NCBI GenBank assembly: GCA_003166855.1
Contig: PMUM01000145.1
Span: 1-46,386 of the forward strand
Direction: 5' to 3'
DNA: 46,386 nt
DNA from: Acidobacteriaceae bacterium
GTDB taxonomy: Bacteria; Acidobacteriota; Terriglobia; Terriglobales; Acidobacteriaceae
The position numbers and the translations under genes were made by a program. Positions 25,014-32,584 of this stretch are shown piece by piece. Below the pieces are notes generated by a model that was not told the origin of the DNA, searched no databases, and saw nothing but the letters and a program-made list of their open reading frames with translations. Each line of letters opens with the position of its first letter. Within the stretch, counting starts at the first letter, position 1.

Positions 25014-25658
25014 TTATAGCCAGCCCTTGGTTCTCGCGATCCGCGCCGCTTCCACCCGATTGCTCGCTCCCAGCTTGCTGATGGCTTCGGAGAGATAATT
25101 CCGCACCGTGCCGTCGGAGAGCCCCAACTCACCGGCGATGTCGCCGCTGGCCATGCCTTCCCCGGCCAGGCGCAGCACCTGCCGCTCGCGGTCGGTCAGC
25201 GGATCCATTTCACCCCAGGCTTCGGTCGCGAGTTCGGGATGGATGACGCGCAGTCCCTGATGCACGCGGCGCACGGCGTCGGCGAGTTCTTCCGCACGCA
25301 TGTCTTTCAGCAGATAGCCGGACGCTCCGGACTCGAGCGCGCGGCGCAGGTATCCCGAGCGCGCGAACGTGGTGACGATGACGACGCGCGTACCCGTCCG
25401 GCGACGCTTCAACTCCGCAGCCACGTCGAGGCCACTCATGTGCGGCATCTCAATGTCGGTGATGAAGACGTCGGGCTTGTGCGTGAGCACAGCCTGAAGC
25501 GCTTCCCTCCCGTTCGCCGCTTTGGCGACAACGGAAATGTCGCCTTCAATCTCGAGCAAGGCGGCGAGGGCGCCGAGCACCATCCCCTGATCTTCGGCCA
25601 GCACTACGCGGATGGTCTTGCGCCCTTCTTTGCCGCTTTCCTTATATGAGGGATTCAA
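25014..25658 (-). CDS. NarL/LuxR-family response regulator, DesR-like
   Basis: This 214-residue two-component regulator has a receiver domain (about 16-130) with acidic pair E22-D23, phospho-acceptor D68 (FITDIEMPHMSG) and K118. The C-terminal LuxR helix-turn-helix (about 151-212) reads LTDRERQVLRLAGEGMASGDI and SDGTVRNYLSEAISKLGA. It overlaps the kinase gene by four bases (ATGA), so the pair is translationally coupled. Family members of this type act as dimeric activators of adjacent ABC transporter genes, which fits the operon here. Confidence 0.93.
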   Translation of the reverse strand: MNPSYKESGKEGRKTIRVVLAEDQGMVLGALAALLEIEGDISVVAKAANGREALQAVLTHKPDVFITDIEMPHMSGLDVAAELKRRRTGTRVVIVTTFARSGYLRRALESGASGYLLKDMRAEELADAVRRVHQGLRVIHPELATEAWGEMDPLTDRERQVLRLAGEGMASGDIAGELGLSDGTVRNYLSEAISKLGASNRVEAARIARTKGWL

Positions 25659-26830
25659 TTCTGGCGACCTTCGACTTCGGGCGCGACTTCTTTCAGAGGC
25701 AGCGTAATGGTCAGCGTCGTGCCCGCTTCCGTGCTGCGGTTTAGCGTGCCCCCAATCATTTCCACTCGTTCCCGCATGCCGCGCAATCCGTTACCCTCGC
25801 CATTGGAACTGCCGCAACCGTCATCATGAATCTCGAGGCGGCAACTTCCGTTCTGCTGTTCCAGGCGCATGCGGCAACTGCGGGCCTGGGAATGCCGCAC
25901 CACATTCGTCACAGCCTCGCGAACCGCAAGCGATAACACGCTCTCCTGCATGGCAGGCAGCTTTACTGTGGTGGCTGCATCACATTGCACCGCGAGGCCG
26001 GCCGTTTCCAGCGTCGTCTTCGCCTGCGCCAATTCGGCCACCAACCCTTTCGAACGATATCCGCGAATTGCGTCCCTTACGTCGGTCAGTGCTTGCCGTG
26101 AAATCTGCTCGACTTCGCGGATCTCTTTTCCGGCCCGTTCCGGATCACGTTCGATCAGCTTGCCAGCGAGTTCCGACTTCAGCGTGATGACCGAGAGCGT
26201 GTGCCCCAACACATCGTGCAGATCGCGGGCAATGCGTTCCCGCTCCGCGACTTTGGCCAGGTTCTCGATCTCTTCGTTCGCCTTGCGCAATTCGCAGTTC
26301 ATGCGATTACGCTCGGCGAAAAAGATGTTTCCCGCTCCGATGAACATGGGAAAGACCGCTGCCCAGAATAGCTCCCATGCACCCGCGCGCAAAAGTAACC
26401 CTTCAATCGCAGCAATCGCCCCGATCATCACTAGTCCGGCGACGGCACGCGCTTGGGTGGCCACCATGAAAGGAATCATGGCGGCCGCAAAAATGAAGAA
26501 CGTGCATCCGCCAGGGTTGTAGGGAAGAAACAACACTCCCAGCAGCACCATGCCACCGACATGGACAAAGAGCCGAGGCCTCTCCAGCAGGAAAATTCCA
26601 AAGTAGAGGAGGAGAAAGATCGCGGCGCCGAGGATGTTAAAGAGCCACTTGGTGCGGCTGACGTGTTCTACGACGGGCTGAACAAAGAAGAAACCGAGAT
26701 AAAGCCACCAGAGCAGAGGACCCCATCCGTGATCTCGGTCGTGAAACACCGACCGAATCGGCCGCAGTTTCAGCGACCAACCACGCGACTCAGAATCCGT
26801 ATTGAATTCCCGCGAACCCATGAACGGCAT
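25655..26830 (-). CDS. Sensor histidine kinase, DesK-like (HisKA_3)
   Basis: This 391-residue protein has five or six hydrophobic segments in residues 38-170 and then a coiled region. The HisKA_3 box ERERIARDLHDVLGHTLS places the phosphorylated histidine at H205. A HATPase domain follows (about 290-375) with LEIHDDGCGSSNGEGNGLRGMRERV. The membrane part has no large sensory loop, so the signal is probably sensed within the membrane, as in DesK and related bacitracin/antibiotic-stress kinases. It is co-transcribed with the regulator and an upstream small membrane protein gene (gap 21 bases). Confidence 0.92.
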   Translation of the reverse strand: MPFMGSREFNTDSESRGWSLKLRPIRSVFHDRDHGWGPLLWWLYLGFFFVQPVVEHVSRTKWLFNILGAAIFLLLYFGIFLLERPRLFVHVGGMVLLGVLFLPYNPGGCTFFIFAAAMIPFMVATQARAVAGLVMIGAIAAIEGLLLRAGAWELFWAAVFPMFIGAGNIFFAERNRMNCELRKANEEIENLAKVAERERIARDLHDVLGHTLSVITLKSELAGKLIERDPERAGKEIREVEQISRQALTDVRDAIRGYRSKGLVAELAQAKTTLETAGLAVQCDAATTVKLPAMQESVLSLAVREAVTNVVRHSQARSCRMRLEQQNGSCRLEIHDDGCGSSNGEGNGLRGMRERVEMIGGTLNRSTEAGTTLTITLPLKEVAPEVEGRQN

Positions 26831-26851
26831 GTCTTATTTTCAATCCTCTCG

Positions 26852-27013
26852 TCAATTCCGGCCAGTTCCAAGTCTGGGCTTGGCCGTATACCACACCAGC
26901 AGGGCTGCGGGAATCAACAGCGCCAGCCATTTCGATCCGCCGTAAATTGCCGCCATTCCCATGAGGATCAGGACTACGGTCCAGCCTATCGACTTTTTCG
27001 CATCCACGCTCAT
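26852..27013 (-). CDS. 53-residue small membrane protein in the ABC/two-component operon
   Basis: The ATG at 27013 has AGGAG seven bases upstream, and the frame encodes 53 residues: a short charged start (MSVDAKKS), two closely spaced hydrophobic segments (WTVVLILMGMAAIYG, about 11-25, and WLALLIPAALLVWY, about 29-42) and a basic tail. It lies between the permease and the kinase genes on the same strand, 21 bases before the kinase. It is too short for usual gene-calling thresholds. I do not recognise the family. Its place suggests a connector between transporter and kinase or a transporter accessory subunit. Confidence 0.72.
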   Translation of the reverse strand: MSVDAKKSIGWTVVLILMGMAAIYGGSKWLALLIPAALLVWYTAKPRLGTGRN

Positions 27014-27125
27014 GGTCGTCTCCTGCTGTTCCTCTTGAGCTTTAGCTCTTGCCTAATTCGAGCCCATGGGTGCGGCGAAATAATTTGCCAAAAGCCTCGC
27101 TTCCACGAAAACTCGCTTTTGGGTG

Positions 27126-27182
27126 GCGCAGCGCTTCGAGCGCTGCGGTAAAACCCCTCCTTAAATTAGGGCTTTAGCCCCT
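27126..27182. repeat. Double-hairpin interspersed repeat
   Basis: CGCAGCGC-TTCGA-GCGCTGCG (27127-27147) is followed by GGGCTTTAGCCC (27169-27180). This two-hairpin layout, with TTAAATTA between, looks like a dispersed acidobacterial element and sits between the permease and small membrane protein genes. Confidence 0.65.
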
Positions 27183-27239
27183 GTGGCACCCGAACCGAGT
27201 TCTTCCGGCAAACCGTGAAGCCGTACTCTTGCTGAACTT

Positions 27240-28055
27240 CTAACCGTACAGTTTTCCCTTGTCGCGCTGGAACCCGATGCGCGCGGCGCCCAGGCAGATC
27301 ATGGTGAAAGCCGCGAGCACCTCCCAGTGCGTCGCGTTCGATTCATGGCGTCCTGATCCAACGATTCCCAGCGCCAGTTGCGCCAGATGATAGGGCGGCA
27401 ACGCCAGCGCAATCTGCTGCACGATCTTCGGCAGGAACATGAAGGGAACCCACAACCCGCTGCAGAACGACATGGGCAAATAGATCAGGTTGATGGTCGC
27501 GGGCGCCGAGTTCGGTCCAGTGAAATATCCCAAAGCCAATCCCATGCAAGAGAACGGCAGCGAACCAACCGCCAGGGTTCCCAGCAACTTGGCGAAATCG
27601 GTGAAAGGCATGCGCACACCGCCCACAGTGATTCCGAGCGCGAAGAGCGCAAGCACGATGATCGTGCTGAAAATTATGCTGGTCGTCACCTTGGCTGCGA
27701 AGTATGCAAATGGCGGCATGGGGCTGGCACGCTTCACCTGCAGCCATCCCAGGCCGCGGTCAGACGCCAGGCCCGCCGCAGTTCCAAACAGCGACGCGCC
27801 CATCACGCCGAACGTGCCATAGGTCGCGATCATATATGCGGGCACAGGCGTGCCCGCGAGGCTCTGCTTTGCATTCAGCACCAGCCCGAACAGAACATAG
27901 AACATGATCGGGAAGCTGAGCACCGACATCGTATACATGCGGAGGCGCAGATTCTTCAGGAACTCGTATTTCGCTTCCTTCACATAAATGGTCGCCGTAT
28001 GTCGCGGCGAACGCTCAACTCGTGTGCTGCTCAACGTCATGGTTGCGATGCTCAT
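27240..28055 (-). CDS. ABC-2 type transporter permease
   Basis: This 271-residue protein has six hydrophobic segments typical of ABC-2 exporters (for example MYTMSVLSFPIMFYVLFGLV, IIFSTIIVLALFALGITVGG, SLPFSCMGLALGYFTG) and the conserved amphipathic start KYEFLKNLRLRMYTM. The start at 28055 was chosen because GGGGGA lies seven bases upstream; an upstream in-frame ATG at 28121 would overlap the ATPase gene by 32 bases. It pairs with the ATPase upstream (gap 34 bases) as an efflux pump, plausibly for an antibiotic or lipid-like compound. Confidence 0.9.
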   Translation of the reverse strand: MSIATMTLSSTRVERSPRHTATIYVKEAKYEFLKNLRLRMYTMSVLSFPIMFYVLFGLVLNAKQSLAGTPVPAYMIATYGTFGVMGASLFGTAAGLASDRGLGWLQVKRASPMPPFAYFAAKVTTSIIFSTIIVLALFALGITVGGVRMPFTDFAKLLGTLAVGSLPFSCMGLALGYFTGPNSAPATINLIYLPMSFCSGLWVPFMFLPKIVQQIALALPPYHLAQLALGIVGSGRHESNATHWEVLAAFTMICLGAARIGFQRDKGKLYG

Positions 28056-28089
28056 TGCATTTCCCCCGTCGCACGTGGATCTGTTTGGC

Positions 28090-29043
28090 TTAGTTGGAAC
28101 GATTGCCTTCGCGTTCTGCATCCCGCGTCAAGGCGAGGAACGCTTCTTCCAGACCAGCGCTGGAGATTTCCAAGCCTGAGAGACTCGCATCCCGCTCCAG
28201 CAGTTCGCGAACGATCGACTCGGCTGCGACTACGTGAAGCTCGACGGCCTCGCGGTCTTCTCTTACGTCAGTGACTCCGGGAATCTGGCGCAGCGCATTC
28301 AGGCTGAGACTGGTGATGCAGCGAATACGCTTGCTCGCGGTTTTCGCCTTGATCTCCGACGGAGTCCCCTGCGCAATAATTTCGCCCTGGTTGATGACAG
28401 CGACGCGGTCGGCAAGCGCGTCGGCTTCCTGCAGATAGTGGGTCGTGAGCAGCACGGTCTTGCCGCGCGAAACCATCCGCCGGATTTCGTCCCACAACAT
28501 GCGCCGCGCTTCCACATCGAGTCCTACGGTAGGCTCGTCGAGAAACAGCAAGTCCGGATCGCCGCAAATGGCGAGGGCGAACAGCACTCGTTGTCTCTGG
28601 CCACCGGAAAGATCGCCAAACTTGCGATCACCCAATTTCTCAAGGCCGACGGCAGCCAGGACGTCCGCGGGGGCCATCGGTCTCGGGTAATAGCTGGAAA
28701 ACAGATCGATGTGTTCGCGGACGCGCAGCGTTTCAGGAACTCGGCCTACTTGCAACATCGCACCCGTTCTCATCCGGTTTTCAGGATTTGTGGGGTCGCC
28801 ACCGAAAACCCGCGCTCTTCCCGCATTGGGCTGCAGCAGCCCCAACAGCAACTTTACAGCGGTCGTTTTGCCCGCGCCGTTCGGTCCGAGCAAGGCGACG
28901 ACCTCACCCGTGCGGACCTGAAAATCGACTCCACGAAGCGCCCGGATGTTTCCGTAATTCATGTTGACGCCGTCGAGACTGGCGACGACCGCGTCCAGGT
29001 TGCGAAGTTCTGCGGGCTGCGATTGTTCTAAGGTAGCGATCAT
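28090..29043 (-). CDS. ABC transporter ATP-binding protein (exporter type)
   Basis: This 317-residue nucleotide-binding subunit belongs to the DrrA/CcmA-like exporter class. Walker A LLGPNGAGKT (51-60), Q-loop Q98, signature LSGGQRQR (145-152), Walker B DLLFLDEPT (164-172) and switch His in LLTTHYLQEADALADR (about 200-216) are intact. The C-terminal extension (about 235-317) is typical for the class. GGGAGG lies eight bases before the ATG at 29043; a longer frame to 29070 lacks this. It is first in the operon ATPase, permease, small protein, kinase, regulator, comparable to Bacillus subtilis yvfR-yvfS-yvfT-yvfU. Confidence 0.93.
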   Translation of the reverse strand: MIATLEQSQPAELRNLDAVVASLDGVNMNYGNIRALRGVDFQVRTGEVVALLGPNGAGKTTAVKLLLGLLQPNAGRARVFGGDPTNPENRMRTGAMLQVGRVPETLRVREHIDLFSSYYPRPMAPADVLAAVGLEKLGDRKFGDLSGGQRQRVLFALAICGDPDLLFLDEPTVGLDVEARRMLWDEIRRMVSRGKTVLLTTHYLQEADALADRVAVINQGEIIAQGTPSEIKAKTASKRIRCITSLSLNALRQIPGVTDVREDREAVELHVVAAESIVRELLERDASLSGLEISSAGLEEAFLALTRDAEREGNRSN

Positions 29044-29166
29044 CTTCAATCCTCCCAGCGCGTTTAGCACCGTCTGGCCGGGAGTCGATTTCGTCTCTTC
29101 CGTCCAGTGATTGCATCATCGCGGAAGCAGAACGAGCGCACCAGTGCCATCCATCACGCGGCGGGC

Positions 29167-29180
29167 GTGACAAATGTCAT
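29167..29180. promoter_or_regulatory. Palindrome upstream of the ABC/two-component operon, candidate operator
   Basis: GTGACAAATGTCAT contains the perfect palindrome TGACA-AA-TGTCA. It lies about 125 bases upstream of the ATPase start, a plausible place for the NarL-type regulator of this operon to bind. That link is inference. Confidence 0.4.
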
Positions 29181-29286
29181 CCTTGGATTTCTTGGGGATT
29201 TCTTGCCAGAACGGAAGCTGGTGAGAACTAAAGCGGCTAACCCCAGCCGGGAGGAGCCGGAGAAACCATTACTCTTGCGCCAGACC

Positions 29287-29304
29287 TGTTACGAAATCCG
29301 AACA
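29287..29304 (+). promoter_or_regulatory. XRE-locus operator, site 1
   Basis: TGTTACGAAATCCGAACA is an imperfect palindrome (TGTT-nn-GA-nn-TC-nn-AACA). An exact copy in inverted orientation lies at 29399-29416, and near copies lie at 30669-30686 and 30916-30933. It is about 200 bases upstream of the XRE gene. Confidence 0.7.
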
Positions 29305-29398
29305 AGCACAGAAAATCCACAACGCGGGAGAGGCGCTCGATTCAGATCGGCAAATGCAACGAACCTTCGATTCTGCGCGCCTGACAAGGCCCTCCGCA

Positions 29399-29416
29399 TG
29401 TTCGGATTTCGTAACA
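29399..29416 (-). promoter_or_regulatory. XRE-locus operator, site 2 (inverted exact copy)
   Basis: Read on the minus strand these bases are identical to site 1 over all 18 positions. The centre lies about 80 bases upstream of the start implied by a TATGAT -10-like box at 29475-29480. Confidence 0.72.
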
Positions 29417-29474
29417 ACACACCAGTGCTCAAATTTTTGCACAAATCGTTGGTCACAAGTGGTCCCGCGTTTGG

Positions 29475-29480
29475 TATGAT
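29475..29480 (+). promoter_or_regulatory. Putative -10 box of the XRE gene
   Basis: TATGAT precedes the XRE start codon by 28 bases. No good -35 hexamer is found at 17 bases (GTCACA), which would suit an activator-dependent promoter. Confidence 0.4.
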
Positions 29481-29507
29481 TCCCCCACTTTCTTAGGAGG
29501 CGCACCC

Positions 29508-30314
29508 ATGCTACCGGCGGGAAAAAGCCTTCGCACGCTGCGCGAGAAACTCGGGCTCACCATGCGTGACGTCGAGAACTCAAGCGCGCGCGTCGCCGAC
29601 AAGTATCGCAACGAGGAATTCTCCATTCCTCCCAGCCGACTGTCCGACATCGAAACCAAGGGTATTCTGCCCAGCATTTTTCGACTCTACACTTTGTCAG
29701 TCATCTACCGCCGCGATATTCGCGAGCTAATGTCGTGGTACGGCGTCGACTTGAATAATATGGCTACCGACCTCGGCTTGGTGTCTCCACCGAAGTCGCA
29801 CGTTTCGGATGCCCTGGCCGGACTGTCGTCGGTGCAGGTTCCCGTGCGCATGGATCCTGGCTTTGACGAACGCCGCACCACCAACCTGGGCCGTATGGTG
29901 GAGCAATGGGGATTGGTCCCCATCGCCTACCTGGCGCAGTTTGCCAACAGCGAGTTCACGTATGGCTACGTCGGCACCCAAGACTTCACCATGTACCCGA
30001 TTCTTCCTCCCGGCAGTTTCATCCAGGTCGACGAAGCCCGGAATAAAGTGGTGGAGGGCTCGTGGCGCTCGGAGTACGAACGTCCCATCTACTTTGTCGA
30101 GACTCGCGAGGGGCATACCTGCTGCTGGTGCAGCATGCGCCGCGAGGAGATTATTCTGCAACCGCATCCCTTGTCTCCCGTTCCGGTTCGTATCCTCCGG
30201 CACCCGCAAGAAGCTGAGGTGCTGGGTCAGGTCGTGGGGGTCGCTATGAAATTGACCGAGTGGCACGCCCTCGATTCCTCTCCAGGCTCGAAAGGGCCAG
30301 CAGCACTGAACTAA
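29508..30314 (+). CDS. XRE-family transcriptional regulator with C-terminal beta-rich domain
   Basis: This 268-residue protein starts with an XRE helix-turn-helix (about 6-75: LRTLREKLGLTMRDVENSS, RLSDIETKGILPSIFRL). A variable linker follows, then a C-terminal domain (about 165-255) with LPPGSFIQVDEARNKV, YERPIYFVETREGHTCCWCS and EAEVLGQVVGVAMKL. That domain resembles the fold of LexA/phage-repressor S24 domains but has no visible Ser-Lys pair. It contains a CCWC cluster near residue 205 that could bind metal or sense redox state. GGAGG lies eight bases before the ATG. Two operator-like sites lie upstream. Its 3' end overlaps the convergent 140-residue gene by 71 bases. Confidence 0.82.
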   Translation: MLPAGKSLRTLREKLGLTMRDVENSSARVADKYRNEEFSIPPSRLSDIETKGILPSIFRLYTLSVIYRRDIRELMSWYGVDLNNMATDLGLVSPPKSHVSDALAGLSSVQVPVRMDPGFDERRTTNLGRMVEQWGLVPIAYLAQFANSEFTYGYVGTQDFTMYPILPPGSFIQVDEARNKVVEGSWRSEYERPIYFVETREGHTCCWCSMRREEIILQPHPLSPVPVRILRHPQEAEVLGQVVGVAMKLTEWHALDSSPGSKGPAALN

Positions 30315-30666
30315 GGTGAGAGGCAGCCGGAGAATCCAGGCGCTCGCCTGGCAGCAAATCCTCGAGCCGATTGCGCATCCCCTCGACATAGGCCTGAGCA
30401 GCGACCCCGCTGCCTCGGCTGGATTCATTCAGATCCTCGACCAGCGACGCCAAAGGCGTCCGTAAAATCCCAGCCACAATTTCGGCATGGGCCGTCTTCA
30501 AGGCCCGCTCGGACCCCTCCGGCCCGTGGACCAGTTCCATACCCCAGTGTTCGTAGCGGCCTCGGGCATGGCGCAAGGACGCCAGATAGGCCAATTTCCC
30601 CAGCAGCCCTGAGACAGCCGCCAGAGTGGTCTCTTTCACGTCCTGCAGAGCAGATTTCAGCGTCAT
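30244..30666 (-). CDS. 140-residue helical protein of unknown function
   Basis: The product is all-helical in character (KSALQDVKETTLAAVSGLLG, SERALKTAHAEIVAGILRTP, GMRNRLEDLLPGER, LSSVLLALSSLERNRGRA), with no cysteine, signal peptide or membrane segment. I do not recognise the family. It converges on the XRE gene with a 71-base overlap of coding ends. Operator-like site 3 ends three bases before its ATG, and no ribosome site is present, so the transcript may be leaderless and the site would be ideally placed to repress it. An alternative is that the frame is spurious, but its length and clean composition argue for a gene. Confidence 0.6.
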   Translation of the reverse strand: MTLKSALQDVKETTLAAVSGLLGKLAYLASLRHARGRYEHWGMELVHGPEGSERALKTAHAEIVAGILRTPLASLVEDLNESSRGSGVAAQAYVEGMRNRLEDLLPGERLDSPAASHLSSVLLALSSLERNRGRATRSIS

Positions 30667-30668
30667 CT

Positions 30669-30686
30669 TGTTACGAATTCCGAACG
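30669..30686 (+). promoter_or_regulatory. XRE-locus operator, site 3
   Basis: TGTTACGAATTCCGAACG matches site 1 at 16 of 18 bases and keeps the TGTT-nn-GA-nn-TC-nn-AAC palindrome. It sits between the start of the 140-residue gene and the divergent secreted-peptide gene. Confidence 0.65.
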
Positions 30687-30771
30687 CTCAAAGGTTTGCA
30701 ACCTCTGTTGCGCCTGCGATTGCGCCATGAAATTATCACGGTCCAATTCGCAGTCACAAGGAGAAAACACC

Positions 30772-30900
30772 GTGAAACGCATGCTACTCGTCCTCGGAGC
30801 AGCCGTACTGTTTCTCAACACTTTGGTGGTTCCAACCGTAGTCCGGGCCGATGGAGGAGGAACAAGTACTAATTGTGGCAATACTCTGTGCAAGCCGTGA
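30772..30900 (+). CDS. 42-residue secreted two-cysteine micropeptide precursor
   Basis: A GTG at 30772 with AAGGAG eight bases upstream opens 42 codons. Residues 1-26 form a textbook signal peptide (KR, then LLVLGAAVLFLNTLVVPTVV, then ARA-like RA-D cleavage). The predicted mature part is only 16 residues, DGGGTSTNCGNTLCKP, with two cysteines five residues apart that could form a disulfide loop. It is too short for standard gene calling. It lies between the XRE pair and the membrane protein genes. Possible roles are a signalling peptide, a bacteriocin-like peptide or a small envelope factor; nothing in the sequence decides between them. Confidence 0.75.
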   Translation: MKRMLLVLGAAVLFLNTLVVPTVVRADGGGTSTNCGNTLCKP

Positions 30901-30915
30901 CGGCGATCTGACTTT

Positions 30916-30933
30916 TCTTACGAAAACGGAACA
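30916..30933 (+). promoter_or_regulatory. XRE-locus operator, site 4
   Basis: TCTTACGAAAACGGAACA matches site 1 at 15 of 18 bases. It ends 15 bases upstream of the -35 box at 30949, centred near -60 relative to the inferred transcription start, a typical activator position. Confidence 0.55.
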
Positions 30934-30948
30934 AGAATCACGAGAACG

Positions 30949-30977
30949 TTGCCGCCTGCGGCAAGTCGCGGTATAGT
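30949..30977 (+). promoter_or_regulatory. Promoter of the 7-TM-like membrane protein gene
   Basis: TTGCCG at 30949-30954 and TATAGT at 30972-30977 are separated by exactly 17 bases. The start codon follows 14 bases after the -10 box, implying a very short leader. Confidence 0.55.
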
Positions 30978-30991
30978 GCCTTTCTATCGCC

Positions 30992-31786
30992 ATGCTGCAG
31001 GCGCACTCATTTCTCTGGAACTACCTCTGGGTTGCGCCCAACGCCCTGCTTCTTTTGCTCGCCCTCCTGATGCGGCGGCGAGGACTACACAAGCAGTTCC
31101 GAGCTTTCTTTGCCTTCGCCATTATCTCAGCCCTGGGCCAATTGGCGGTCTACACTGCTGATATATCTCCGTCTGTCACGCCTGAGAATTTCTGGCGAAT
31201 AGACTGGGCCAGCCTGGTAACGGAGGGACTGATCAAGTTCATCCTGGTCGCAGAAATATTTGGGCAGGCGTTCGGATCCTACGCATCGCTGGCGCGACTC
31301 GGTAGGCTCCTGATCCGCGGAGTGGGAGTGGTCTTGATTCTCCTGGCAGCGTTGGCCGCGGCCTACACGCCGAAGGATGGCTTGTTCGGAATCGTCTCTG
31401 GGGCTCACATCCTAGAACAAACTATCTACCTGATAGAGGGTGGATTGCTTGTTTTTATCTTCTCCCTCGCATTCTATTTCCGCCTGCGATTGAGTCGACC
31501 AATCTTCGGAATTGCTCTCGGTCTCAGCCTTTCTGCCTGCGTACATCTTGCTATGTGGGCCATCATCGCAAATGTGGGCTTGCCCAATTCGACCCGGGCT
31601 CCCCTCGACATCATCAGGATGGCGACGTACCACATTGGCGTCTTGATCTGGTTCTACTACCTGCTCGTCCCCCCGAAAGCACTTACAAAGCCCACGGTTC
31701 CGCCGACCGACCCACCTACGGGTTCAGCACACGAAGAAGATCTCGACGTCTGGAACCGGGAACTGGAGCGTCTGGTACACCAATGA
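30992..31786 (+). CDS. 7-TM-like integral membrane protein of unknown function
   Basis: This 264-residue protein has about seven hydrophobic segments (around residues 10-27, 38-55, 75-95, 108-130, 143-167, 174-197, 212-232) and a Pro/Glu-rich cytoplasmic tail ending VWNRELERLVHQ. The fold recalls 7TM sensory or receptor-like proteins in size, but no named domain is recognised. It lies 92 bases after the secreted-peptide gene, has its own promoter with operator site 4, and its stop overlaps the next start (ATGA). A membrane protein next to a secreted peptide could be receptor, exporter or immunity protein. Confidence 0.8.
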   Translation: MLQAHSFLWNYLWVAPNALLLLLALLMRRRGLHKQFRAFFAFAIISALGQLAVYTADISPSVTPENFWRIDWASLVTEGLIKFILVAEIFGQAFGSYASLARLGRLLIRGVGVVLILLAALAAAYTPKDGLFGIVSGAHILEQTIYLIEGGLLVFIFSLAFYFRLRLSRPIFGIALGLSLSACVHLAMWAIIANVGLPNSTRAPLDIIRMATYHIGVLIWFYYLLVPPKALTKPTVPPTDPPTGSAHEEDLDVWNRELERLVHQ

Positions 31787-32322
31787 CACTCGCCATCATT
31801 CTCGTCATCGCCGCCGCACTCGCGCTGATCTTCATTCTGGGCATTACGGTCTCACGAAGCCTGCAGGTTTCCGAAGGCGCCAGTTTGGCCGGCAAGATTC
31901 AGCCCATTGACGTGTCGGCCTTCCGCAACCTCATCAACCCCGCGGAAGACGATTACCTGCGCCGCCGCTTGTCCGCGTCCGAGTTTCGCGTGGTGCGGCG
32001 GCAGCGGCTGCACGCCATGGCCGCGTACGTTCAGACGGCGGGAAGAAACGCGGCAGTCCTGGTTCGCATGGGACAAAGCGCCCTAGCCGCAGCCGATCCT
32101 CAGACCTCAGAAGCCGCACGCCAACTGGTGGACAACGCACTCCTGCTGCGCAGCAACGCGACGTTCGCGCTCGTGAGAATCTATGTCGCCCTGGCCTGGC
32201 CGAACTCCGGCCTAGCCGCGACGCCCATCCTGCACGGGTACGAGCGGTTGAATGGGTCCGCCATGTTGCTGGGCAGACTGCAAAATCCCGCGGCCCCGGT
32301 GCGCATTTCCGCCTCACTGTGA
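31783..32322 (+). CDS. Membrane-anchored protein of unknown function coupled to the 7-TM-like gene
   Basis: The 179-residue product has one N-terminal hydrophobic helix (LAIILVIAAALALIFILGI, about 3-21) and a soluble helical part rich in Arg and Ala (for example DDYLRRRLSASEFRVVRRQR). I do not recognise the family. The ATG overlaps the preceding stop in ATGA, so it is translationally coupled and very probably acts with the membrane protein. A longer frame upstream is just read-through in the previous gene's alternate frame. Confidence 0.75.
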   Translation: MTLAIILVIAAALALIFILGITVSRSLQVSEGASLAGKIQPIDVSAFRNLINPAEDDYLRRRLSASEFRVVRRQRLHAMAAYVQTAGRNAAVLVRMGQSALAAADPQTSEAARQLVDNALLLRSNATFALVRIYVALAWPNSGLAATPILHGYERLNGSAMLLGRLQNPAAPVRISASL

Positions 32323-32584
32323 TTCGCTTGAGACTCGCCCCCACAGCAAACACTCGCCTGCTGTTTCGCTATGCTCGCCTCCAGGTCAGAAGTGTTCGAA
32401 AAACTCACACCGCGTGACGTGAAAACTAACGTTCCTGATTCCTTACTTGTTTTCGGGTGCCATTCTGTTATAAAAACCACCGGGCGTTAAAGCTTTTCCA
32501 ATCGATTTCGTGAATACGTCGGCAATCTGCCGTGGGAACCGTCCCCGCCGTCTGCTCGCCTTCGCGAGTCCAAGGGAGAACCTT

